A stretch of DNA of 52,847 nucleotides from Pirellulales bacterium (GTDB lineage Bacteria > Planctomycetota > Planctomycetia > Pirellulales > JALHPA01), in contig JANRLT010000050.1 in assembly GCA_033762255.1 (NCBI GenBank), positions 1 to 52,847 of the forward strand, in the 5' to 3' direction. How positions within the stretch are numbered: position 1 is the stretch's first letter; each line of letters opens with the position of its first letter. The notes below the pieces were generated by a model. That model did not search any database. It saw only the letters and a list, made by a program, of their open reading frames with translations, and was not told the origin of the DNA. Of the stretch, positions 32,802-42,500 are shown piece by piece. The position numbers and the translations under genes were made by a program.

Positions 32802-34325
32802 TTATTTCCCCAACCGATTCAGCGTGTAGTACGCCTCCGGGTGCAAGAGCGGCTGGCCCGTCGCGCTGCGAATGCCGTCCAGGTGGAACTCGTGGATGTG
32901 GCCCAGTTGCAGGCCGTCGATCACCAGCCGGACGCTTTTGCCATCGTCCCCCGCCCGGGCGGAAAGAATCTTGGGATGCGTGTGGTCCACCTCGGGGCTG
33001 CCATACTGGCTTTGGTAGATATAGGTGTAGGTTAAAAGCTCATAGGAACTTAGGTTTTCCACGCTCGCTTTGTCCACCGGCTGGGTAAAGGTCAGTTCAA
33101 ACCCGTCCGGCTTGGCCCGCATTTCGTGAACTTCAAAAGGTGTTTTGCCGGTCCAGCGCAGCCGATCCAGCGAGAACGGCTTGCTCCCCCGCGAACCCCA
33201 GCCGCGGTTGGTCCCGCCGATAAACATGGTGCCATCCTCCCCCTGCGCCAGACTGAGCGCGCCCGAGCCAGCCCCTTCACGAAAGGGAAACGCCACACCC
33301 TGGTACTGGCCGTCAATCTCCTCCAAAAACACGCGCATCACCGTGCTATGGCCCTGATCAGTGACAAACATTTGCCCGGCGAAGGGGCCAAATTTGCCGC
33401 CAGAATGATCGGTGATGATCCCCGCCGCCGACTGGCCCATCTTGTTATAGGGGAGCAGCACCGCGGTGGGGACTAGTTCGGGCACGCGGGCCTGTTCGGG
33501 GACCATTCGTCCTCCATCCTTGGGCTGGGGGGGCGTTTTGCCAAATTCCGGGGTGTACCATTTCCAGCCGCCGGGATGGCCCATAAAGCCGCCGGGCTTG
33601 AGATGCTTGAGTCCGCAGGTACCGTTCCAGGGGCCTTGGTTGTCGGTGTAAAAGACGTCTCCTTTGTCATTCATGCCGATCCCCCCGGGGGACCGGACGC
33701 CGCTGCACGTGGGGACCGCCGTGCCGTCGGGCTTGATCCGCAGACACCAACCACGGTAGGGAACATCGCTGCTAAACGAGCCCGTCAAGCACAAGACCAG
33801 CCACAGGTCCCCCGCCTTGTCAAATTTAGAGGTAAACGCGTACTCATGGTAGTCGCCGCTGATTTCCCACCCATCGGCAAAGTTGACAAACAGATCAGCC
33901 TGGCCATCGCCGTTGGTGTCTTTGAGCTTGGTGATTTCTCCCCGCTGGGTGGCATAGAGGTATCCGTCCCGCCAGGCCAGGCCAAGGACTTCGTGCAGGC
34001 CGCCGGCGAATTTTTGAAATTTGACTTTATCAAGCGTCGGTTCGAACAGGCCAGAAATGGTGTAGATGTCGCCGCGGCGGGACGCGAACGCCAATTGACC
34101 GTCGGGAAGCAGCTCCAGCGCGCCCGCCTCCAGCACGATGCCATCGGGAATGGTCACCGGCTCGAGCGTGTAGTATTCCCGCTCTTTTTCCGCCGAAAAC
34201 GTGCCATTGCGTCCGGCGGGTTGGGCCAACAGCGGAATGGTCCACAAGAACCCGACGGCTAGGAGGCCCAGGATCATGCCGAAGCGGAATAAGCGTGCGA
34301 TCAAGGGTGGGGATGTGCGAATCAT
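32802..34325 (-). CDS. Secreted beta-propeller protein (sugar-dehydrogenase/PQQ-like fold, planctomycete type)
   Basis: A 507-residue product with a signal peptide ([20 protein letters not shown]). The body looks like a six-bladed beta-propeller of the glucose/sorbosone dehydrogenase-like group: [74 protein letters not shown]. The final 120 residues ([22 protein letters not shown]) form an immunoglobulin-like domain common in planctomycete haem-binding proteins. No CxxCH site is present. It lies 153 bp downstream of the multihaem cytochrome gene on the same strand, so the pair probably acts together in periplasmic oxidation. The ATG at 34325 is preferred to a TTG at 34331. Confidence 0.85.
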   Translation of the reverse strand: MIRTSPPLIARLFRFGMILGLLAVGFLWTIPLLAQPAGRNGTFSAEKEREYYTLEPVTIPDGIVLEAGALELLPDGQLAFASRRGDIYTISGLFEPTLDKVKFQKFAGGLHEVLGLAWRDGYLYATQRGEITKLKDTNGDGQADLFVNFADGWEISGDYHEYAFTSKFDKAGDLWLVLCLTGSFSSDVPYRGWCLRIKPDGTAVPTCSGVRSPGGIGMNDKGDVFYTDNQGPWNGTCGLKHLKPGGFMGHPGGWKWYTPEFGKTPPQPKDGGRMVPEQARVPELVPTAVLLPYNKMGQSAAGIITDHSGGKFGPFAGQMFVTDQGHSTVMRVFLEEIDGQYQGVAFPFREGAGSGALSLAQGEDGTMFIGGTNRGWGSRGSKPFSLDRLRWTGKTPFEVHEMRAKPDGFELTFTQPVDKASVENLSSYELLTYTYIYQSQYGSPEVDHTHPKILSARAGDDGKSVRLVIDGLQLGHIHEFHLDGIRSATGQPLLHPEAYYTLNRLGK

Positions 34326-34395
34326 GATCAAGGAATGGGGAAATGTGGATGAGTGATTTAAAATTTTCAGATCTGGGATTTCAGATCAAAATTTC

Positions 34396-34415
34396 AAATT
34401 TGAGATCTCAAATTT
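34396..34415. repeat. 20-bp perfect palindrome in an AT-rich spacer
   Basis: AAATTTGAGATCTCAAATTT is its own reverse complement. Around it (34370-34435) are further TTTCAGATCTGRGA-like repeats, so the whole 60-bp stretch can fold in several registers. It lies between the cytochrome gene and the propeller gene and could affect processing or expression within the pair. Confidence 0.7.
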
Positions 34416-34460
34416 CAGATCTGAGAATTGAGATTCAAAATTGATTGGTGAAACCTGTTT

Positions 34461-34480
34461 CGGCGACGGAGTCGCCTCCT
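34461..34480. repeat. GGCGAC hairpin overlapping the cytochrome stop codon
   Basis: On the minus strand this reads AGGAGGCGACTCCGTCGCCG, identical over 20 bases to 48141-48160. The TAG stop of the large cytochrome gene (34479-34481) is the TAG of the repeat's GTAGGAGG leader, so the element begins inside the stop codon. Confidence 0.8.
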
Positions 34481-37400
34481 ACCAGTGATACTCGAGCGTC
34501 AATTCCGACTGGCCTGCTCCACCAATAGGCACTAGCAATTCCTGCTGGTTGTTTTGGTCGCGCAGTGTCGCCGTCAGACCGTCGGGGAGTTGCAGCTTGA
34601 GGATCAGATTATCATCGACCCGATAGGTCCCGGCCCCTTCCGGCAAGGGGACAATTTTTCCCGCTGCCACGCGATACCACAAATCCTTTTGTCCCTCGGG
34701 CACGGTAAATGACAGCGTCCGCGTTAAAAAGTTTTCCGTGGTGTTGCTGCTTCCCCGGGGGAAATCAATCACGCGCACCAACTGGCCATCCGCCAGTTTG
34801 CCCGTGGGGGACCATTCGTAGCGAAACGCGGGACGTCGCTGTTCATCCAGCGAATAGCCTAAAAAGCGATAGCCCGGGGCTTTGGCCCGCATATCTTGCT
34901 CGGTGGATGGCCAGGGGGCCTCGGGATTATCCAGCCTAGCCAGGGGCGGTCCGGCAAATAGCTTGAGCACTTTGTTTCCCAGCGGTTTTTCAAATCCTTC
35001 GCCACGCCCTTCCCAGTGGCGTTTGCCATCCATGAATTTTCCCTGCCAGATCAGCGGCAAACTTAATCGGTTGGCATCCCAGGCGATATTCACTTCCTCG
35101 GGGTAGCCCACGCCGATGCCGCGGGGACTGGCCCCTTCGATGAAGTTACGGTAAATCACCGCTTCTCCCCCCACGACCAATTCCAATCCCTGCGTGATCA
35201 GGCCCGTGGGTGTTTTCGCTTTGCGGCCATCCTCTAGATACGCCCAGAGGGCTTGAATTTGGCGGGTGGGATCGCCATCCAGAATAGCGCGTTGGGTGCT
35301 TTTGCCGTTAATAAACGCCTGGGGCATGCGGGTGCCGGGGCGGTATTCGCTGGGGTTAAGCATATAACGGGCGAACCATTCGGGGCGCAGGCGATCGCGC
35401 AGGGTGGTCAGGTCCAGCGCCTGAATGCCCAGCGACTTTTGCCGGTTGAACATGTGGCAAGAGATACATCCCAGTCCCTCTTTGCTGACCAGGGCATGTC
35501 CGGCAGCTTTCAGTTCGGCCGGGGGATCGGAGGGAATTGGCAAAGAACTTTTGACCAGATCGATCGAGGCAAAATCCCCTGGCAAGGCACCGATATTGGC
35601 CTCGCCAAAGGCGGGCATGCGGGTATCCATGTAGGGGCGGGCGACCCCGTTGCCAGCCAGGACCTTGGTGATCCAGGTGGCAAGCAGTTTATCCCCCACG
35701 CCCGTGAGCGTCGGCGGCAAACGTCCTTCATCCCCCAGGTCGGGGCTATTGGCCGTAAAGTAGGGGTCGCGCTCGCGAATGACGCCGCCAAAATCCTGGG
35801 TGTGAGGTGCTTCTCCGTTATTACCTGCTATCAGCGGAGCGGAGCGTTTGTGGCAGGCATAGCAGTTGAGCGCCATCAGACGAAAATGCGTCTGTTCCGC
35901 CAGAGAACGTTCTGGCAGCGCGGATTTTTGGATGGAGGTCAACGCCTCCCGCAAGGCGGATTGCTGCGAGTCATTTAGCTGATAGAAGGGATGAGCTGCG
36001 GCGGGTTGGGGGGCCAGGCAACCGGCTTGGCCCCGAAAATCGACAATCGGCGGTGCGGCTTTTCCCGGAGGATTGTCGCCGGTTGGACCCAATTGATGGC
36101 AATTGGCACAGCCCACGGTCGTAAAGAGCCGGGCGCCTTCCCGGGCTAGTTGTGCATCCACAACAAACGGTTGCTCGGCGGGGGGGGGATCCTTGGACGC
36201 GGTCAACAGCGCGCTGGGAATCGGTCCCTGTTCGATATTTGGCCCCTTGAACTTCACGTTGAGCGTGGCTTGGCCACCGCCTTGAAAATAAACCAGCCGG
36301 ATCGCATGCTTGCCGGGCTGCAGGGTAATTGTCCCCGACTTTTGCTGGGTGGCATGAATGCCATCATTGTCTACGACCAATTGGTCATCGATCCACAGCC
36401 CCGTGCCGTCATCGGAGGAGACAAAAAACGTGTAGTCCCCCGCGGTCGGTATCTCCAGGTATCCCTCAAACTTCATGGCGAAATTGCTTTTGCCTGCGTA
36501 TTCCCCCAGTTCAAAGCGAAAAGCATTGCCCACCGTGGTTGGTTGCAGTTGATCCAGTTCCGCGAGCGAATTGATACTATGTTCATAGATCGATTGCCGC
36601 AACGGCGCTGGGACTTGGGTGTCCTTGAGCAGGTAGTTCGCGATATCGTTAGCTTCCTGCGCTGTTAAATGCAAATGGGGCATCCGACCGCTGGGGCGAA
36701 TGGCCAGTGGATTCTGCAAGAAGCCAAATAGGCCCGCCAGCGAATACTTTTCGTGCAACTTGCGCGACAGCGGGATCGAGGTGGCGTTCAGATCGATGCG
36801 GGGCGTGGCTTCGTCTTCATTTACCGGGGCGGGGCCGCGATCCTCGCGCGGGGCATGGCAGGCGACGCAACCAACCTTGTGAAATAAATTTTGCCCCCGC
36901 CCAATCGCCGCGGTATCAACCGCCGAACGGCTAAACGGCTGGCTGGCTAGCGATGCTAAATAATGCGTCAACGCCGCGGCCTGCGCCTGGGCCTGCTCAG
37001 GCGGCAAATGGGCGAGCAAACTGGGCATGGTCGTGCCAGGCTTGGTCCCGTGCGTATTGGCAATGAATTTTTGAAGAAAGCGGGGATCGGCCCGTTGGGC
37101 GATTTCCCCCAGGTAGGGGGCCTGCTTTTTTAATAACAGGGCTTCCGCCGCGGCGGGAACCTGATGACAACTCGTGCAGTTAAGTTCCCCCAGCAGCAAG
37201 TATCCGCCTGATAAAAGCTGCGCCGCATGCGCGGGATCCTCTCCCGCGGGCAGTTGGGCGTGCAGCCGATCAAATCCACTGACTATCGCATGGTCCGCGA
37301 CGGCAACTGCGGGAGCCGGGCTCTGGGGGGTGGCGGTGACCGGAGCGACAAGCACCAACGTCATCCAGCCCAGCGCCACTGTGGCAAACCGAACAAGCGG

Positions 37401-37502
37401 CGAAAAAGCGTTGTCGGTCGCGCGAAGACCCCGCTGGCCAATTCTATCTTCAATCGATTCTCCGCTGACAGAAAAAGAATAATTTTGCGTCATCGTAAAC
37501 AT
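34479..37502 (-). CDS. Exported pentahaem cytochrome c with PA14 domain
   Basis: A 1007-residue product, exported by an N-terminal hydrophobic segment (FATVALGWMTLVLVAPV). Five CxxCH haem sites are visible, in order: CTSCH, CVACH, CANCH, CYACH and CISCH. Between the second and third lies a PA14 domain (about residues 320-440: EGYLEIPTAGDYTFFVSSDD, GTGLWIDDQLVVDND, LQPGKHAIRLVYFQGGG), a carbohydrate-binding module. The C-terminal third (EEVNIAWDANRLSLPLIW onward) resembles planctomycete cytochrome-associated domains. This suggests electron transfer coupled to binding or oxidation of a glycan or sugar. The propeller gene follows on the same strand. The ATG at 37502 is chosen; the frame is open to 37556 but without homology. 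Confidence 0.88.
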   Translation of the reverse strand: MFTMTQNYSFSVSGESIEDRIGQRGLRATDNAFSPLVRFATVALGWMTLVLVAPVTATPQSPAPAVAVADHAIVSGFDRLHAQLPAGEDPAHAAQLLSGGYLLLGELNCTSCHQVPAAAEALLLKKQAPYLGEIAQRADPRFLQKFIANTHGTKPGTTMPSLLAHLPPEQAQAQAAALTHYLASLASQPFSRSAVDTAAIGRGQNLFHKVGCVACHAPREDRGPAPVNEDEATPRIDLNATSIPLSRKLHEKYSLAGLFGFLQNPLAIRPSGRMPHLHLTAQEANDIANYLLKDTQVPAPLRQSIYEHSINSLAELDQLQPTTVGNAFRFELGEYAGKSNFAMKFEGYLEIPTAGDYTFFVSSDDGTGLWIDDQLVVDNDGIHATQQKSGTITLQPGKHAIRLVYFQGGGQATLNVKFKGPNIEQGPIPSALLTASKDPPPAEQPFVVDAQLAREGARLFTTVGCANCHQLGPTGDNPPGKAAPPIVDFRGQAGCLAPQPAAAHPFYQLNDSQQSALREALTSIQKSALPERSLAEQTHFRLMALNCYACHKRSAPLIAGNNGEAPHTQDFGGVIRERDPYFTANSPDLGDEGRLPPTLTGVGDKLLATWITKVLAGNGVARPYMDTRMPAFGEANIGALPGDFASIDLVKSSLPIPSDPPAELKAAGHALVSKEGLGCISCHMFNRQKSLGIQALDLTTLRDRLRPEWFARYMLNPSEYRPGTRMPQAFINGKSTQRAILDGDPTRQIQALWAYLEDGRKAKTPTGLITQGLELVVGGEAVIYRNFIEGASPRGIGVGYPEEVNIAWDANRLSLPLIWQGKFMDGKRHWEGRGEGFEKPLGNKVLKLFAGPPLARLDNPEAPWPSTEQDMRAKAPGYRFLGYSLDEQRRPAFRYEWSPTGKLADGQLVRVIDFPRGSSNTTENFLTRTLSFTVPEGQKDLWYRVAAGKIVPLPEGAGTYRVDDNLILKLQLPDGLTATLRDQNNQQELLVPIGGAGQSELTLEYHW

Positions 37503-37784
37503 GGTAGGGAGTGAATCGTCAATGTTGGTAAATTTCAACGGAGGAGCGCGCGGCAATATGATTTTTGCGCGGGTCGCGCTCGCGGCAATCCAGGTGGGGG
37601 AGAAATCTCAGGCGGGCAAAGTTTCAGGCGGGACTGGCAGGTTCACAAATACTAATCCACTAGATACTAATCAAAAGAATTAGCAAATGCTAGTAAATTC
37701 TGCCCGGCAACCACGGTTACCAATAATGTCATTTTTTTCTTTGCGGTTACCATTTATTTACCCTCTTGATCGCTCAATGCTATT

Positions 37785-38774
37785 TTATGAACGCTTTCGC
37801 GCGTACCCATGATCCACAAACCATTCCCAAGCCGCCGTCACCGTCTCCCGAAGGTCCCGGGGCCGATAATCCAGCTCCGCCGCGGCGCGCGCGTAACTGT
37901 AATGATGCTCGATTCGTGACATGGCGACCGCCGCGCTATTAAAATCCGGCTCTTTGCCCGTTAAACGATAAATCAAGTCCCCCGCCGTCCCGGCCAGCCA
38001 AAGCATGGGCGTCCGGGCGTTGCGCCAGGGAGGTTTTGCGCCGGTAATCTCGGCAAACAGCGTCCAGGCGTCAAAATATGAAAGTGGCGTTCCCCCCAGG
38101 ATGTAGCGCCGGCCGGTTTTTCCCCGCGCACAAGCGGTAAGAATGCCTAGCGCCACATCGCGCACATCGACAAAGTCGTTTCCTCCCGGTGGGCTTAGCT
38201 TGGCCCAACCGCGGGCCACTTCCAGGAGCATCCTGCCGGAGGAGGGCTTCCAGTCCCAGGGACCTAGCATATACACCGGATTGACAATCACGGCGTCCAG
38301 GCCGCGGGCCACTTCCGCCTGGACCGCCGCTTCCGCCGCGCGCTTGGTTCGGACATAACCACAAAGGACGGGATACGTGTCAGTGGGCGTATCCTCATTG
38401 GCCGGATTGGCCCGTGTTCCCAGGCCCAGCGCGTCGACGCTAGAAACATACAGCAGAAGCACGCCCGCGTTCCGGCAAGCAGTGGCAATACTGGCGGTGC
38501 CGTCCACATTGGCGGCCTGCATTAGGTCTTCTTGGGAAGATCCCAAATGCACAAACGCCGCGCAGTGGATGACGGCATCCACCCCGTCGATCGCGGCTGA
38601 GAGCGTGTCGGATTGGGTGATGTCCCCCCTCACGGTCTGAATGGGCAAGTTGGCCAACGAACGATCCAGCTGGGATTGCCGGACTAGCGCGCGAACAGAG
38701 TCGCCACGTTCGAGGAGCAAGCGGGTGACGTTGTTGCCCACCAGGCCGGTCGCGCCAGTGATTAGATATTTCAT
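37785..38774 (-). CDS. NAD(P)-dependent epimerase/dehydratase (extended SDR, dihydroflavonol-reductase/HpnA-like)
   Basis: A 329-residue Rossmann enzyme. The nucleotide site is GATGLVGNNVTRLL; DAVIHCAA, YVSSVDALG and the catalytic YVRTK (YxxxK) follow, with an upstream Ser in VSSVDA. NPVYMLGPWDWKPS and RRYILGG are typical of the HpnA and dihydroflavonol-4-reductase-like group. The substrate is unknown; related proteins act on sugar- or isoprenoid-derived carbonyls. No hopanoid genes are adjacent. The ATG at 38774 has no ribosome site: a 65-bp dyad repeat begins only four bases upstream of it, so translation initiation or the promoter must accommodate the element. Confidence 0.93.
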   Translation of the reverse strand: MKYLITGATGLVGNNVTRLLLERGDSVRALVRQSQLDRSLANLPIQTVRGDITQSDTLSAAIDGVDAVIHCAAFVHLGSSQEDLMQAANVDGTASIATACRNAGVLLLYVSSVDALGLGTRANPANEDTPTDTYPVLCGYVRTKRAAEAAVQAEVARGLDAVIVNPVYMLGPWDWKPSSGRMLLEVARGWAKLSPPGGNDFVDVRDVALGILTACARGKTGRRYILGGTPLSYFDAWTLFAEITGAKPPWRNARTPMLWLAGTAGDLIYRLTGKEPDFNSAAVAMSRIEHHYSYARAAAELDYRPRDLRETVTAAWEWFVDHGYARKRS

Positions 38775-38778
38775 AAAG

Positions 38779-38843
38779 CGTAGCGGAATTCGCTAGAATT
38801 CCGTTAGTCATTCTCCCCGGAACTGTTGGCAAGTTCCGCTACG
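38779..38843. repeat. 65-bp dyad element, copy 2 (inverted relative to copy 1)
   Basis: CGTAGCGGAA (38779-38788) and TTCCGCTACG (38834-38843) are the ends. Inside are CGGAATTC/GAATTCCG and CGGAACT/AGTTCCG. Read on the minus strand, the order and sequence match the element at 10240-10303. It occupies most of the gap between ybjQ-like and epimerase genes. Confidence 0.8.
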
Positions 38844-38860
38844 ACAAACTGGATCACCCT

Positions 38861-39253
38861 TTACCTGGGTTGGGCCTCAATGATCACCGCCGTGCCATAA
38901 GCCAGCACTTCGGTCACGCCCTGCATCACTTCATTGGCGTCGTAGTGCATGCCGACGATGGCGTTGGCCCCCATTTCGGCGGCGTGTTGCAATAGCAGAT
39001 CATAGGCATCCTGGCGGGCCCGTTCGCACAATTCAGTATAGACGGTGATATTTCCGCCAAAGATGGTTTGAATGCCGCCAAAAAAATTCCCCACGACGCT
39101 GCGCGAGCGGCAGACAATTCCGCGCACCACGCCCAGATTGCGGACGATGCGGCAACCTGGCAGTTCCAGGGCGGTGGTGACCCACTGGGGATCAATATGG
39201 GACTGACGGGCATTGCCCGTTCCGGTGTGCAGGGTGCCTTGGTAAGGATTCAT
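38861..39253 (-). CDS. YbjQ/UPF0145-family protein
   Basis: A 130-residue protein matching the UPF0145 family: CRIVRNLGVVRGIVCRSRSV, then FFGGIQTIFGGNITVYTELC and the highly conserved MGANAIVGMHYDAN and LAYGTAVIIE. Members form pentamers and are described as putative heavy-metal-binding or membrane-associated proteins; the function is not settled. Length is normal. The ATG at 39253 begins MNPYQGTLHTG. It lies upstream of the epimerase gene on the same strand, separated by the dyad element. Confidence 0.9.
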   Translation of the reverse strand: MNPYQGTLHTGTGNARQSHIDPQWVTTALELPGCRIVRNLGVVRGIVCRSRSVVGNFFGGIQTIFGGNITVYTELCERARQDAYDLLLQHAAEMGANAIVGMHYDANEVMQGVTEVLAYGTAVIIEAQPR

Positions 39254-39542
39254 GACGTGGATCGTACACGAGCCGTGTACCGTGGTGGGTATAAGTGAAT
39301 CAAAAGTTGAATCAGCCCGTGGCTGATTTTAGCGCATCAACTAAACCGTTGGCAAGGGAAAGTTTTTTATCACAATGATTGCCAGATGCTCGCCATACAT
39401 CTCTACCAGCCATCGTGGCAAACACGCACTGCCATCATCAAATCCCACCCCAGGGTTTGTCCCCTTTTCCCACAGTTAGCAGGTCGCGCGCGTCATTGTA
39501 GTCCCGCGCGGCATCAAAAGGCACGCGGGGATAGTAGGCGAA

Positions 39543-42500
39543 TTAACCGGGAGACGCGTTCTCGTTGTTGAGCGATTTCAGAAAGTTGAATAACTCTTCC
39601 GGCTGAAAAGGCTTGACCAGATGCAGATCAAACCCCGCCGCCCGTGATTTAAACCGATCCTCGGGCTGGCCCCAACCTGTTAAGGCAACCAGGATAATAT
39701 CCCTCCCCCAGGGCGCGGCCCGAATATGCCTGGCCGCGTCAAAACCATTAAGGTGGGGCATGCCGATGTCCAATATCATCACATGTGGCAAAAATTGCTC
39801 CGCTACGGACAATGCCTGTCTTCCATCATGCGCGGTTTGCGTGGTGTGACCCATCATCCGCAGCATCAATGCCAGGCTTTCTGCGGCATCGGTGTTGTCA
39901 TCCACGACCAGAATTTTTTGACGGGGAAAATGATGGGCCTCCTGTGCGGAGGCCGGGTCGCCGACTGCCGCCGCGATGCTCCCACGGGGCAAAAAAACCG
40001 TGAACGAGCTGCCTTGTCCGTGCCCGCCGCTGGTGGCGGTAACTTTTCCCCCATGCAGTTCCACCATCCGCCGCACCAATGACAACCCGATCCCCAGCCC
40101 CCCCTGCGAATGCTCCAGGCTGCGATCCACCTGCGTGAACATTTCAAAGACGTGTGGCAGCATTTCCGCGGGTATGCCCACGCCATTATCGCTTACCGTA
40201 AGTTCCACGGTGGCGGGCGTGGCGGTTGCCGTCAGGCGGATTTTGCCCCCCCTAGGAGTGTATTTGGCCGCGTTGTTTAGTAAATTTGCCAGCATTTGTG
40301 CCAAGCGGGTCAGGTCGCCGGAGAGCGAGATAGGCTCCACCGGTAATTCCACCGACAAGTGATGCTCCATCTGCTCGATCAGGGGGCGACTGGTTTCCAC
40401 CGCCTGCCGCACAATCTCGGCCAGTTTTAGGGAGGATACTTTTAATTCTATCTTGCCCTGGCTGATGCGGCTGATATCCAACAAGTCATCCACCAGCCGG
40501 ACCAAATGGGAAATTTGCCGATCCATCAACTGTCGCGTTTCGGCAATCAGCCTTTGGTCATGTTCGGCCAGCTTCATCAATTGCAGCCCATTTCGCAGGG
40601 GAGCCAAGGGATTGCGCAACTCATGCGCGAGGGTGGCCAAAAACTCATCCTTGCGCCGGGCGGAATCCCGCAGCGCGGCCTCGGCCATTTTCAGGTCGTG
40701 GATGTCCGTCATGGTCCCCACCCATTTCAGCACATTCCCGGCATCATCTTTTAACGGGACCGTCCTTCCCGCAAACCAGCGGTATTCGCCATCATACCGG
40801 CGCGTTCGCGCTTCCACGCTAATGGCTTGGCCATGTTCGAGCGCCCACGCCCATAATTGCCGCAACCGGGGAATATCGTCGGGATGGTGGATTATATCCC
40901 AACCCCGTTGTTTTAATTCTTCATGGGTGGAACCGGTGTATTTTTTCCAGGCGGGATTTTGATATTCGGGATTTCCCCGGCCATCCGACATCCACAAAAA
41001 ATCCGGCACCGCCTCGCCCAGGGTGCGAAAGAGGGCTTCGCGTTCGCGGAGGGATTCGACCGCTTGTTTCCGTTCGGTGATATCTTGGACCACGCCCAGC
41101 ATGCGCAGGGGCTTTCCCTGGGTATCGCGCAGTAATCTCCCCCGCGTGCCAATCCAGCGATATCCGCCGTTGCCGTGCAAGACGCGAAATTCACTTTCGT
41201 ATTCGCCTGTAGAGAGGGCCTCGGAGGTTTTTTGGCGGTTGGGCTCGATGTCGGGGGGATGCAACCGCGACTCGAACAAGTCAAACGTTATCGGCACGTC
41301 CGGGGGGACGCCAAATAACTCGCGCGTTTTTTCGGACCAAATGACCTCGTTGGTTAAAATATTCCAATCCCAACTCCCCATTTGAGCCGAATCCAGCGCT
41401 AGCACCAAGCGTTGGGAAGAGCTTTTGAGTTCTTCTTCCACCCGCTTTTGCTCATGGATTTCGGTGGAGGTGCCGAACCAGCGGTCAATTTCTCCGTTGG
41501 AATTTTTGACGGGGACCGCACGGGTAAGGAACCAACGAAATTCGCCATCATAACGCCGCATCCGAAATTGAGCGGAATACGGCGCTTTGGCCGTGCGGGC
41601 GGTATCCCACAAGGCCAGCGTAGCGGGGTAATCCTCGGGATGGATCATTTGGGCGGTTAGCTCCGAGGTTGCTCCAATCTGGCCGGTATAAATTTGCCAT
41701 TGCTGATTAATGAAAGTGATTGAGCCCGAGGGATCGGTCACATACACAATCTGCGGCATGGCGTTAGCCAACTCCACCAACCGTTCCTGGCTGGCGCGCA
41801 GGTCCGATTCGGCCTGTGCCCGTTCCAGGGCATTCCATGTCCGTTCCGCCACATCCTGGACCAGCTGACGCTCGGCCAATGTCCATCGTCGCGGAGACGC
41901 GGATTCGACACTGACCGCCCCCACCCAAGTGTTTTGCTTATAAAGCAGGACCGCGAGGTAGGCCGTTGTTTGAACAGCGGCATAATTTTCGCGCTGTTGA
42001 TCGGAAAATCGCCCGTCCTTGGCGACGTTTTCGACAATGATCAGTCCCCCTTCGGACCGCAAACTGTGAAAGAAATCCCCAAACGACTGGTAGGACACAC
42101 TTTCCGGAAAAGGGGGGACCCCTTGGTGGTAGGCCCCTTCCACCGTCGCCATCTCCCCCTCAATTTTAAAATACGTTGCCCGATTTACTTTTAAATAGCC
42201 TCCCAATAATGTTGTCGCCCGTGATTTAATCTGGGCCGGTTGATTGATAGCCCGCAGTTCGTCGCTAAACCGCAACAGAAACTCTTGACGCGCTTGATTT
42301 TCGCGCAGTTCGGCCTCCAACCGTTTTTTCTCGGTGATGTCCTGGGCCACCACATTCAGGCCAATAACCTGGCCCCGGCTGTCACGCAGCGGAAACCATG
42401 ATTCCAGCCAGGTATGCGTGACCCCGGGATCGGCGGGGGTTTCTCCTTCTAATTCCACATTCAAGAGCGGCTCGCCTGTTTCGATGACGCGCCGAAAGGC

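Noticed and set aside
32638-32829. 63-codon plus-strand frame before the propeller gene
   Set aside because: It overlaps an eroded dyad repeat and the 3' end of the propeller gene and has no plausible protein features.
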